Origin: Planomonospora sp. ID67723 | GTDB taxonomy: Bacteria > Actinomycetota > Actinomycetes > Streptosporangiales > Streptosporangiaceae | DNA length: 64,000 nucleotides | Direction of reading: 5' to 3' | NCBI RefSeq assembly: GCF_015711605.1 | Contig: NZ_JABTEZ010000001.1 | Location: 2,074,001-2,138,000, forward strand | Shown here: in pieces, positions 37,379 to 45,405 of the stretch | How the letters are laid out: every line of letters starts with the position of its first letter | How positions within the stretch are numbered: the first letter of the stretch is position 1 | Position numbers and translations under genes: made by a program | The notes under the pieces: generated by a model | Database searches by the model: none | The model's input: only the letters and a program-made list of their open reading frames with translations | What the model was told of the DNA's origin: nothing

Positions 37379-38914
37379 TCACAGGTCGCCGAGCTCCGCC
37401 AGGAACCGGGCCGCGATCGGCGCGGCGGCCCCGGAACCCGAGCCGCCGCCCTCGACGATCACCGCGAAGGCCAGGTCGCCCCGGTAGCCGATGAACCAGG
37501 CGTGCGAGGGCGGCTCCTCGCCCGAGCCGTACTCCGCGGTCCCGGTCTTGCCCGCCGTACCGGGCGGGAAGGTGACCGCCCTCGCCGTGCCCTCCACCAC
37601 CACGGCGGGCATCAGCGTGCGCAGCGCCCGCACCACCTCCGGCTCCAGCCTCCTCGGCTCGCCCGGCGGGAGCAGGGCGGCGTCCACCAGCCGGGGCGGA
37701 CGCCAGGAGCCGTCGGCGACGGCCGCCGCCACGGTGGCCATGTTGAGCGGGCTGGTCAGCACGCGGCCCTGACCGATCGAGGCCGAGGCGAGGTCGGTGT
37801 CGTCCTGCGGCGCGGGGAACTTCGCCCGTACGGCCGGCACCCCCGGCTCGACCGGCGCCCCGAACCCGAAGTCCGCCGCGACCTTGCCCAGCCGCCGCCC
37901 GCCGAGCCGGTCGACGCTCAGCCGCCCGAACGTGGTGTTGCACGAGTGCGCGAACGCCTCCCGCAGCGAGGGAGTGCCGTAGTCCCTGAACCCGGCGTTG
38001 TGGAACGGGAAGCCGCCGATGTTCTGCTCGGCCGGGCAGGCCACCCGCTCCCCGGCGGTCATGCCGTCGGCCACCAGCGCCGAGGCGGTGACCACCTTGA
38101 ACGTCGATCCCGGCGGGTAGTGGCCCAGCAGCGCCCGGTTGAACCCGCCGGGCTTGTTGGCCGCCGACAGGATCTCGCCGGTCGAGGGGCGGAGCGCGAC
38201 CAGGGAGGCGGGCCCGTCCACGTCCCGCAGGGCCTGCGCCGCGGCGCGGTGGACCCGCAGGTCGATGGTGGTCCGCAGCTCCCGGCCCGGTTCCGCCTCG
38301 AAGGCGGCGAGGGTGGCGACCTTCGCGCCCCCCTCCACCAGGTCGATCCGGGCCGACGAGGTGCCGGTGAGGCGGTCGCGGTAGGTCTCCTTCAACCCGT
38401 CGACCAGCTGCCGCACCGAGCCGGGCGCGGAGGCGGTGTCGATCCGGGTGCCGTCGGCGGCGAGGATCGGCGCCTGCCCGGCTCCGACCACCACGGCCTT
38501 GAGCCGCCGCCCGGACCGGAGCTCCGGGTGGAGGGCGGCAGGGGTCCACCGCACCCGCCAGGCGCGCTCGTGCTCGACCAGCGTCAGCGACCCGTCGTAG
38601 GACCAGTCCACGGGCCCCTCCAGCCGGGCGCGGAAGCGGACCTCGGCACCCGCTTCGGCATCGGCGCTCCCGGTGACCTCGAAGCCGGCCCCCGACAGCT
38701 TCAGATCGGTCCGGAACCGCCGGTACCAGCGGTCGAAGTCGTCCGGCGGCTCCATGGCCAGGGTCCGCATCGCCGGGTAGTCCTGCCGGGCCCAGGCGGC
38801 CAGGAACGTCCGGGCGGTCTCCTCCGGCGAGCCCTGGGTGCGCAGCGCCCAGACGACCCCGGCGATCGCGGCGACCGGCGCCAGCACCGCCGCGATCAGG
38901 ATCTTCGGTCTCAT
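37379..38914 (-). CDS. Class B penicillin-binding protein with MecA_N/NTF2-like domain
   Basis: 511 residues. N-terminal membrane anchor (5-22), then an NTF2-like MecA_N domain (about 28-130), a dimerisation region, and the transpeptidase with Ser270-TFK, Ser324-Cys-Asn and Lys456-Thr-Gly. It crosslinks peptidoglycan outside the membrane. The MecA_N layout is shared with PBP2a of staphylococci and with PbpA-type proteins of actinomycetes, so low beta-lactam affinity is possible but unproven. ATG 38914 with GGGGG seven bases ahead. Divergent from a LysR gene across 108 AT-rich bases. Confidence 0.9.
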   Translation of the reverse strand: MRPKILIAAVLAPVAAIAGVVWALRTQGSPEETARTFLAAWARQDYPAMRTLAMEPPDDFDRWYRRFRTDLKLSGAGFEVTGSADAEAGAEVRFRARLEGPVDWSYDGSLTLVEHERAWRVRWTPAALHPELRSGRRLKAVVVGAGQAPILAADGTRIDTASAPGSVRQLVDGLKETYRDRLTGTSSARIDLVEGGAKVATLAAFEAEPGRELRTTIDLRVHRAAAQALRDVDGPASLVALRPSTGEILSAANKPGGFNRALLGHYPPGSTFKVVTASALVADGMTAGERVACPAEQNIGGFPFHNAGFRDYGTPSLREAFAHSCNTTFGRLSVDRLGGRRLGKVAADFGFGAPVEPGVPAVRAKFPAPQDDTDLASASIGQGRVLTSPLNMATVAAAVADGSWRPPRLVDAALLPPGEPRRLEPEVVRALRTLMPAVVVEGTARAVTFPPGTAGKTGTAEYGSGEEPPSHAWFIGYRGDLAFAVIVEGGGSGSGAAAPIAARFLAELGDL

Positions 38915-39022
38915 GCTCGTTCCCCCTTCTCCTCGCCAGCAGAGGAGAACAGAAGGGTCGCATTTATGTCCAATACTGATATGAGTCAGAAATCTATATC
39001 TGAAATGGTATGATCCCTGTTC
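38915..39022. promoter_or_regulatory. Divergent PBP/LysR promoter region with operator-like dyad
   Basis: AT-rich for this genome. Rightward, TATGAT (39009-39014) ends eight bases before the LysR ATG, a leaderless pattern. TCAGA (38986-38990) and TCTGA (38999-39003) form a dyad with an eight-base spacer that overlaps the -35 position. Leftward, CTGACT and TAAATG 17 bases apart could serve the PBP gene. LysR regulators typically bind such shared regions. Confidence 0.55.
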
Positions 39023-39943
39023 ATGGACCTGGTGAAGCACCTGTACTACTTCACCGTCGTCGCGGAGGAACTGCATTTCGGCAACGCGGCAGCGCGGCTC
39101 GGCATGGCCCAGCCGCCGCTCAGCCAGCGCATCCGGCGGCTGGAGGAGGAGCTGGGCGTGCGGCTGTTCGACCGCTCCAGCCGCCAGGTCCGGCTGACCG
39201 GGGCGGGACGGGCGATCCTGGCCGAGTCCAGGGAGATCCTCACCCGGGTCGACCGCCTGCGCGCCCTCGCCGGGCGGGGGGAGGGCGCGGTCCTGCGGGT
39301 CGGGGTCCCGCCCGATCTGGGCTCGGCGGTGATCGCGGCCCTGATCGCCGGTTTCGAGGAGGCGGACCGCGAGGTACGGCTCGCGCCCGCGGAGATGTGG
39401 AGCGCCGACCAGGCCGTCGCCCTCGCCTCCGGGGCGCTGGACGTGGGCGTGCTCCGCCACCCGATCACCGCCCCCGGCCTGAGCTTCGGCCCGGTGCTCG
39501 TCCAGCGCCCGGGAGTCGTGCTGGCCGCCTCGGATCCGCTGGCCGCGGTGGCCTCGGTGCACCTGGCCGACCTGGCCGGCCGGCGGCTGGTCCTGTTCCC
39601 CGGCGAGCCGGGGCTGCACGAGGAGACGCTCGCCGAGTGCCGCCGCCACGGGTTCGTCCCGGAGGAGGTCCACGAGGCGCAGACTCTCGGCCTGGTCATG
39701 GCCGGTACGGCCGTCGCCTTCGGGCCCAGGGTGGAGCTGCCGGGCCTACGCTGGAGGCCGTTGCTGGGCTCCCCGCTGACCTGGCGGCTCTCGACCGCCT
39801 GGCGTGGGGAGGCCGGCCCGGCGGCGGCGGCCTTCGGGGCGGTGGCCGTACGGGTGCTGAAGGAGGGTGCCGGCATGACGGACGACGGCGCGGCGCCGGT
39901 GCGGCAGGTGCGGGCCAGGCCCGCCTCCGGGTTCCTGGCATGA
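39023..39943 (+). CDS. LysR-family transcriptional regulator
   Basis: 306 residues. The helix-turn-helix is MDLVKHLYYFTVVAEELHFGNAAARLGMAQPPLSQRI-type (residues 1-60), followed by the linker helix and a periplasmic-binding-protein-like effector domain (about 90-290). It is divergent from a MecA_N PBP and its stop overlaps the start of a serine hydrolase (ATGA). The layout resembles ampR-type control of beta-lactamase genes. The effector is unknown. Confidence 0.9.
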   Translation: MDLVKHLYYFTVVAEELHFGNAAARLGMAQPPLSQRIRRLEEELGVRLFDRSSRQVRLTGAGRAILAESREILTRVDRLRALAGRGEGAVLRVGVPPDLGSAVIAALIAGFEEADREVRLAPAEMWSADQAVALASGALDVGVLRHPITAPGLSFGPVLVQRPGVVLAASDPLAAVASVHLADLAGRRLVLFPGEPGLHEETLAECRRHGFVPEEVHEAQTLGLVMAGTAVAFGPRVELPGLRWRPLLGSPLTWRLSTAWRGEAGPAAAAFGAVAVRVLKEGAGMTDDGAAPVRQVRARPASGFLA

Positions 39944-40818
39944 CCGCCATGGACGACGCGCCGGATCTCGGAGGGCTGTTCCGCTCAGCGGGCGTGACCG
40001 GCTTCCTGCACGCCGTGGACGTGGACACCGGTGCGGAGGTCTCGTGCGGCGGGGACGAGCCCGTGGTCCTGGCGTCGGTCTTCAAGATCGCGCTGATGGT
40101 GGAGTTCTTCCGCCAGGCGGACCGGGGGCTGCTGGACCCGGCCGAGCGGGTCACGGTCATGGCGGACCGCCACACTCCCGGGCCCACCGGGGTGTCGGCG
40201 ATGGCCGACGACGTGACGGCCTCCCTGCGGGACCTGGCCTACCTGATGATCGCGGTGAGCGACAACACGGCCGCCGACACCCTGGTCGGCCGGGTCGGCC
40301 TGGGCGCGGTCAACGCCATGCTGGCCGGGTTCGGCCTGGCCCGGACGTGGGTGGAGCACGACTGCGCCGGGCTGTTCGCGAGCATCGTGACCGACTCCGG
40401 CCAGCAGGACATGCCGACCGATCCGGCGGTGATCTCCCGGCTGCGGGCTCTCGACCCGGCCCGCACCAACCGCAGCACGCCCCGCGAGACGGCCCGGCTG
40501 CTCGCCATGATCTGGCGGGACGAGGCGGCCTCGCCCGGTTCCTGCGGGTGGATGCGCCGCCTGCTGGGCCTGCAGGTCTGGCCGCACCGGCTCGCCTCGG
40601 GCTTTCCCTACGACGACGTCGCGGTCAGCGGCAAGACCGGCACGCTGCCCACACTCCGCAACGAGGCCGGTGTCGTGGAATATCCCGACGGCGGGCGCTA
40701 CGCCGTCGCGGTCTTCACCCGCTCGTACGGCACCGCCCAGAACCAGCCGCGCGCCGACGCGGTGATCGGTACCGCGGCCCGGACCGCGGTGGAGCACCTG
40801 CGTTCCCGGCTCTCCTGA
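39940..40818 (+). CDS. Serine hydrolase with class A beta-lactamase-like motifs
   Basis: 292 residues. Ser46-VFK (SxxK), Ser107-Asp-Asn109 (SDN) and Lys232-Thr-Gly (KTG) are in the class A order and spacing. Two features argue against a classical beta-lactamase: no signal peptide (MTAMDDAPDLGG is polar), and no Glu at the position of Glu166, where the omega-loop region reads RALDPARTNRSTPRE. It may be a cytoplasmic acyl-serine enzyme, esterase or a drug-binding protein. ATG overlaps the LysR stop, so the two are cotranslated. Followed by a terminator hairpin. Confidence 0.82.
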   Translation: MTAMDDAPDLGGLFRSAGVTGFLHAVDVDTGAEVSCGGDEPVVLASVFKIALMVEFFRQADRGLLDPAERVTVMADRHTPGPTGVSAMADDVTASLRDLAYLMIAVSDNTAADTLVGRVGLGAVNAMLAGFGLARTWVEHDCAGLFASIVTDSGQQDMPTDPAVISRLRALDPARTNRSTPRETARLLAMIWRDEAASPGSCGWMRRLLGLQVWPHRLASGFPYDDVAVSGKTGTLPTLRNEAGVVEYPDGGRYAVAVFTRSYGTAQNQPRADAVIGTAARTAVEHLRSRLS

Positions 40819-40842
40819 GCCCGCCCGGGGCGCGGGGCGGGC
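40819..40842 (+). terminator. Terminator after the serine hydrolase gene
   Basis: GCCCGCCC (40819-40826) pairs with GGGCGGGC (40835-40842) directly after the stop codon, loop of eight bases. The rest of the gap to 40982 is GC-rich with short dyads and no gene. Confidence 0.65.
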
Positions 40843-40982
40843 ATCGGGTACGGGTGTCGGGTACGGGCGCGGTCACGCCGCCGCCGCCGCACCGCCGCCA
40901 CGTGGGCCGCCCACACCTGCCCGGCCGCCGTATGTGGGCCCCCGGGGATGACATCCGGGCGGGCCCCCGCGAGGATGGGAGC

Positions 40983-42986
40983 ATGGTTGAGGAAGGTACG
41001 CGACTCTGGGAACCCACGCCGGAGATCGTGAGGAACGCGAAGGTCACCCGATACATGGAGTGGCTCGGGCGGCCGGTCGACTATCAGGGTCTGTGGCAGT
41101 GGTCGGTGGACGCTCCGGCCGAGTTCTGGACCTCGCTCTGGGACTATTTCGGGGTGGCCGGGGCGCGTGGTGACGGGCCCGTCATATCTGGGACGATGCC
41201 CGGCGCCGAATGGTTCACCGGATCGACGCTCAACTACGCGGAGAACGCGCTGCGCCGCGCCGCGTCGGAGCCCGACCGGCTCGCGGTGGTCTCCCGCGAC
41301 GAGTCGGGCGGGCGGCGGACGCTCACGCTCGGCGAGCTGGCCGGCGAGGTGGCGCGGGTCCGTGCCGGACTGGCCCGGCTGGGGGTGGGCAGGGGCGACC
41401 GGGTCGCCGCCTACGCCCCGAACGTGCCCGAGACGCTGGTCGCCTTCCTCGCCACCGCCTCGCTGGGGGCGATCTGGTCCTCCTGCTCCCCGGACTTCGG
41501 CGCGCCCAGCGTGATCGACCGCTTCACCCAGATCGAGCCCAAGGTGCTCATCGCGGTGGACGGCTACGACTACAACGGCAAGCACTTCGACCGGGCCGCG
41601 GTGGCCGGTGACATCGCTGCCAGCCTCCCGACCCTCGCCGCCCGGGTGCGCATGCCCGCGCCGGGCCAGGCGAGCACGGGAGGCGCGGGGGGTACGGCGG
41701 GCGCGGCCGGGGCGTCGGCGGCGGCCCCCGCGGGCGGGGCACGGGACGGCGAGCCCGCCGGCCACCCCACCGTGAGCTGGGAGGAGCTGCGTTCCGCCGA
41801 GGAGCCTCTGGCCTTCGAGCCGGTCCCGTTCGGCCACCCGCTCTGGATCGTCTACTCCTCCGGCACCACCGGCCTGCCCAAGCCGATCGTGCACGGCCAC
41901 GGCGGCGTGGTCCTGGAGCACCTCAAGGCGCTCTCCTTCCACCAGGACCTCGGCCCCGACGACGTCTTCTTCTGGTACACCACGACCGGCTGGATGATGT
42001 GGAACTACCTCATCGGCGGCCTGCTGGTCGGCTCGGCCGTGGTGCTGTACGACGGCTCGGCCACCCATCCGGGGACCGACGCCCTGTGGCGGCTGGCCGC
42101 CGAGGAGGGCGTCACCTACTTCGGCACCGGCGCGCCGTACATCGTCGCCTCGATGAAGGCGGGCCTGAAGCCCGGAGGGCTGGAGAGGCTGCGCGGTCTG
42201 GGCTCGACGGGCTCGCCGCTGCCTCCGGAGGGGTTCGCCTGGGTGCACGACGCCCTGCCGGAGGTCCAGCTCGGCTCGTTCTCCGGCGGCACCGACGTGT
42301 GCACCGGCTTCGTCGGCGCGGTGCCGCTGCTCCCGGTCGACGCCGGGGTCATCCCGTGCCGCTGCCTGGGCGCGAAGGTGGAGTCGTTCGACCCGTCGGG
42401 CAAGGCCGTGACCGGCGAGGTGGGGGAGCTGGTGCTGACCCAGCCGATGCCCTCGATGCCGGTCATGTTCTGGAACGACCCCGACGGCTCGCGCTACCGG
42501 GAGAGCTACTTCGCCGACTACCCCGGCGTCTGGCGGCACGGCGACTGGATCAAGATCCTCCCCGACGGCGGCTGCGTGATCTACGGCCGCTCCGACTCGA
42601 CGCTGAACCGGGGCGGGGTGCGCATGGGCACCAGCGAGTTCTACCGCGTGGTCGAGCGCTTCGAGGAGATCGCCGACAGCCTGGTGATCGACACCGGCCA
42701 GCTCGGCCAGGAGGGGCGCCTGCTGCTCTACGTCACCATGGCCGAGGACGCCGAGCTCACCGACGACCTGGTCATGCGCCTGCGCAGGACCCTGCGCGAC
42801 GAGCTCTCCCCCCGGCACGTGCCCAACGAGATCACCGAGGTCCCCGGCATCCCCCGCACCCTGAGCGGCAAGAAGCTGGAGGTCCCCGTCCGCAAGATCC
42901 TCCTCGGCGTCCCGCCCGAGAAGGCCGCCAACCTCGACGCCATGGCCAACCCCGAAGTGCTGTACTGCTTCACTCCGGAGTCCTGA
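40983..42986 (+). CDS. Acetoacetate-CoA ligase
   Basis: 667 residues, adenylate-forming enzyme that activates acetoacetate to acetoacetyl-CoA. ATG 40983 matches the family N-terminus (LWEPTPEIVRNAKVTRYMEWL, with FWTSLWDYFGV). The AMP-binding motif YSSGTTGLPKPIVHGHGG is near residue 290, YDGSATHPGTDALW and LGSFSGGTDVCTGFVG follow, and catalytic Lys is in SGKKLEVPVRKIL. A 35-residue Ala/Gly-rich insertion (about 222-256) between the two lobes is unusual. It may feed ketone-body or polyketide precursor pools. It is monocistronic. Confidence 0.93.
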   Translation: MVEEGTRLWEPTPEIVRNAKVTRYMEWLGRPVDYQGLWQWSVDAPAEFWTSLWDYFGVAGARGDGPVISGTMPGAEWFTGSTLNYAENALRRAASEPDRLAVVSRDESGGRRTLTLGELAGEVARVRAGLARLGVGRGDRVAAYAPNVPETLVAFLATASLGAIWSSCSPDFGAPSVIDRFTQIEPKVLIAVDGYDYNGKHFDRAAVAGDIAASLPTLAARVRMPAPGQASTGGAGGTAGAAGASAAAPAGGARDGEPAGHPTVSWEELRSAEEPLAFEPVPFGHPLWIVYSSGTTGLPKPIVHGHGGVVLEHLKALSFHQDLGPDDVFFWYTTTGWMMWNYLIGGLLVGSAVVLYDGSATHPGTDALWRLAAEEGVTYFGTGAPYIVASMKAGLKPGGLERLRGLGSTGSPLPPEGFAWVHDALPEVQLGSFSGGTDVCTGFVGAVPLLPVDAGVIPCRCLGAKVESFDPSGKAVTGEVGELVLTQPMPSMPVMFWNDPDGSRYRESYFADYPGVWRHGDWIKILPDGGCVIYGRSDSTLNRGGVRMGTSEFYRVVERFEEIADSLVIDTGQLGQEGRLLLYVTMAEDAELTDDLVMRLRRTLRDELSPRHVPNEITEVPGIPRTLSGKKLEVPVRKILLGVPPEKAANLDAMANPEVLYCFTPES

Positions 42987-43231
42987 CGCGGTCCCGCGCG
43001 CCGCCGGAGCACGGCCCGGCGGTGCGCGGCGAACGGCGCCATGCCGCGCAGCCCGGCGGCCATCGCGGCGGTGACGGGGTTGAGTACGGCGCCGGCGAGC
43101 GAGAAGGCGGCCAGCGCGGCCGTCTCCCGGTGCCCGAGCAGGGCGGTGCCGACGAGCTGGGCGATGACGCCGGCGCTCATGGACAGGAAGAAGGGGAAGG
43201 CCGCGGTCAGAAGCGCGCGATGAGAGGGCAT
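42987..43231 (-). pseudogene. MATE-family transporter remnant, N-terminus only
   Basis: From ATG 43231 about 78 residues resemble the start of a MATE drug/sodium antiporter (RALLTAAFPFFLSMSAGVIAQ, TALLGHRETAALAAFSLAGAVLNP, GLRGMAPFAAHR), then the frame runs into the antisense strand of the acetoacetate-CoA ligase gene and similarity stops. MATE proteins need about 440 residues, so this is a 3'-deleted remnant. A TATACT -10-like box (43275-43280, minus strand) still stands upstream. Confidence 0.65.
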
Positions 43232-43462
43232 GAACGCAGAATCCCGGGGGAGTGCTCACCCGGGATGCAAGATCAGTATACCACCCGCCCGGCGCCGCCC
43301 GCTGAGAACCAGAGGCGATGCCCGTATCACCCGGTATGAGGGATTCTGGTTCACATCACCGATCGGGCGCTGTTCCACCTTCGGTGCGGAATCGCTCTAC
43401 CTTCCGCAAATCGCTGAAGTATATTCCAGTGAAATGTACTTCAGTATTGTGCGAGGTCGTTC
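43232..43462. promoter_or_regulatory. Dyad-rich intergenic region between the MATE remnant and the ATPase gene
   Basis: Three inverted repeats: ATCCCGGG/CCCGGGAT (43241-43248, 43259-43266); GAACCAGA/TCTGGTTC (43306-43313, 43345-43352); and CTGAAGTA/TACTTCAG (43414-43421, 43437-43444). The last spans the likely -35/-10 spacer of the ATPase gene, whose -10 is TATTGT (43445-43450), so it looks like a repressor operator. GAGG precedes the ATPase ATG. Confidence 0.5.
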
Positions 43463-44926
43463 ATGGTCATGAAGCCCGAGCATGTCTTCGGTCGTGAGCA
43501 GGAGTGGGAGGCGCTGTCCTCCTTCGCCGGGGGAACGCAGGCCGAGGTGGCTTTCGGGGTGGTCAGCGGCCGGCGCAGACAGGGTAAGACCTTCCTGCTC
43601 AAGGCGCTGGCCGAGGCGACGGGCGGTTTCTACTTCGAGGCGACCGAGGGCACGAGCATCGAGTCGCTCCGGCTGTTCGGCATGGCCATGGCCCGGCACC
43701 GAGGGTCGCCGGTGGGTTACCCCTTCGCGGACTGGCGGGACGCGCTGGAGTTCTTCTTCTCACTCCCCGGAGACCGGCCACTCCCGTTGATCATCGATGA
43801 GTTTCCGTATCTGATGAAGGCGGAACCGGCCCTGCCGTCGATCCTCAAACAGGAGATCGACCTGCGCGGGCGGACCCACCGGGGGAGCAGCCTCGCCCGG
43901 GTCCTGATCTGCGGTTCCGCGCTCTCCGTGATGGGAAGGATCCTGTCCGGCCAGGCCCCGCTCCGCGGTCGGGCACGGTTGGAACTGCTGGTCCAGCCAC
44001 TGGGCTTCCGCGAGGCCGCGCGGTTCTGGGGGATCTCCGACCCCCGGCTGGCCGCGCTCGTACACGCCGTGGTGGGCGGGACGCCCGCCTACCGGGACGA
44101 GTTCGTCGCCGGCGACATCCCCGTCTCCCTGGAGGACTTCGACGGCTGGGTGATCCGTACCGTCCTCAATCGCCACACCGCCATCTTCCGGGAGGGCCGT
44201 TACCTCCTGGCCGAGGAGAGCGACATCCGCGATCCCGCGCTCTACCACTCGGTCCTGGCCGCAGTCGCCGAGGGCAACAGCACCTGGGGCGGGATTGCGG
44301 GCCACATCGGCTACAAGTCCTCCGACATCGCCCATCCGATCAACGTGCTGGAGGACTGCGGCCTCCTGGCCAAGGAGAAGGACGCCTTCAAGTCCGCCTC
44401 GCAGTACCGGATCACCGAGCCGCTGATCTCCTTCTATCAGGCGATCATGCGTCCCGAATGGACCGACCTGGGGCTCGGCCACGCCCGGGACGTCTGGGAC
44501 CGGTCCCGGCAGCGCTTCCTGTCCAAGGTGATGGGCCCGCACTTCGAGGCCCTGTGCCGGGAGTTCGCGCTGCGCCATGCGCGCGAGGTGTTCGAGGGCG
44601 GCGTGGGCCAGGTCTCGGCGGGCACGGTCGTGGACCCGGCCACCAGGAAGCAGATCCAGGTGGACGTCGCCGTCCTCGGCCCGGCCTACCCGAACGAGCC
44701 GCGCGCGGTCCGCTCACTCGGCGAGGCGGAATGGGACAAGGTCATGGGGGTCGGGCACCTGGCGCGCCTGCGCCGTGCCCGGGACCTGCTCGCCGCGAAG
44801 GGCTACGACACCTCCCGCACGGTCCTGGCCTGCTACAGCGGCGCCGGTTTCGACACCGACCTCACGGCGGCCGCGCGGGAGGACGGCCGGATCCTCCTGG
44901 TGGATCTGCCTGCTTTGTACGGCTGA
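43463..44926 (+). CDS. Archaeal-type STAND ATPase with C-terminal DUF234 nuclease-like domain
   Basis: 487 residues (ATG 43463, or 43469). N-terminal P-loop ATPase: HVFGREQEWEAL, Walker A GRRRQGKT (36-43), Walker B LPLIIDEFPYL (about 107-117), LICGSALSVMGRIL, and PLGFREAARFWG. A winged-helix segment follows (about 270-330), then DUF234 (about 350-470) with IQVDVAVLG and EAEWDK, the acidic/Lys pattern of PD-(D/E)XK folds. Family common in archaea and scattered in bacteria; biological role unknown. The gene stands alone behind an operator-like dyad and is probably acquired. Confidence 0.85.
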   Translation: MVMKPEHVFGREQEWEALSSFAGGTQAEVAFGVVSGRRRQGKTFLLKALAEATGGFYFEATEGTSIESLRLFGMAMARHRGSPVGYPFADWRDALEFFFSLPGDRPLPLIIDEFPYLMKAEPALPSILKQEIDLRGRTHRGSSLARVLICGSALSVMGRILSGQAPLRGRARLELLVQPLGFREAARFWGISDPRLAALVHAVVGGTPAYRDEFVAGDIPVSLEDFDGWVIRTVLNRHTAIFREGRYLLAEESDIRDPALYHSVLAAVAEGNSTWGGIAGHIGYKSSDIAHPINVLEDCGLLAKEKDAFKSASQYRITEPLISFYQAIMRPEWTDLGLGHARDVWDRSRQRFLSKVMGPHFEALCREFALRHAREVFEGGVGQVSAGTVVDPATRKQIQVDVAVLGPAYPNEPRAVRSLGEAEWDKVMGVGHLARLRRARDLLAAKGYDTSRTVLACYSGAGFDTDLTAAAREDGRILLVDLPALYG

Positions 44927-44962
44927 CGGCGTACGGTCGGCGGGCTCCTCCGGGAGGCGCGG

Positions 44963-45319
44963 TCAGCCGCCGACGGCCGCCTCGCGGGCCGCCATGACCT
45001 CGTTCACGTGCTCCTCGGCCCAGTCGGTGACGGCCCGGATGGGAGCCTGCAGCGACTGACCGAGCGGGGTCAGCTCGTACTCCACGCGGGGCGGGACCTC
45101 GGCGAAGACCTGCCGGGTCAGCAGGCCGTCGGCGGCCATGGCGCGCAGGGTCTGGGTGAGCACCTTGGGGGTGACGCCACCGATCATGTCGCGTAGCTGG
45201 GTGAACCGCCGGGGGCCGTCGCGCAGGCTCAGGACGACCAGCACCGACCACTTGTCGCCGATGCGGTCGAGGACCAGCCGGGTGGGGCACTCGGGGTTGA
45301 ACGCGTCTCCGTCCATCAT
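44963..45319 (-). CDS. HxlR-family transcriptional regulator
   Basis: 118 residues from ATG 45319 (ATG 45316 also possible; TTTGGA lies 5-9 bases ahead). Winged helix with CPTRLVLDRIGDKWSVLVVLSL, RRFTQLRDMIGGVTPKVLTQTLRAM and YELTPLGQSL. HxlR regulators often sense aldehydes or redox stress and control a divergent oxidoreductase gene, exactly the arrangement here. Its stop and that of the convergent ATPase gene lie in a GGCTGAC/GTCAGCC hairpin (44921-44968). Confidence 0.92.
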   Translation of the reverse strand: MMDGDAFNPECPTRLVLDRIGDKWSVLVVLSLRDGPRRFTQLRDMIGGVTPKVLTQTLRAMAADGLLTRQVFAEVPPRVEYELTPLGQSLQAPIRAVTDWAEEHVNEVMAAREAAVGG

Positions 45320-45357
45320 AGTTTCCAAAGGGTACCAAGAGCACGTTGAAGTAACCA

Positions 45358-45372
45358 GTATCCGATAGATAC
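45358..45372. promoter_or_regulatory. Operator-like dyad between hxlR-type gene and reductase
   Basis: GTATC (45358-45362) and GATAC (45368-45372) are inverted around five bases, midway between the divergent start codons. A second GGTACC palindrome lies at 45331-45336. HxlR dimers bind such dyads to repress both directions. Confidence 0.5.
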
Positions 45373-45405
45373 CGTCGGCCCAAGCGACTTCCCAGGAGGT
45401 GTGTC

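Noticed and set aside
39940-40818. Calling the serine hydrolase a secreted class A beta-lactamase
   Set aside because: No signal peptide and no Glu166 equivalent; motif order alone does not prove beta-lactam hydrolysis.
43241-43266. CCCGGG hairpin as a tRNA or riboswitch element
   Set aside because: Only a single 8-bp stem; no cloverleaf, no T-loop or known aptamer motif.
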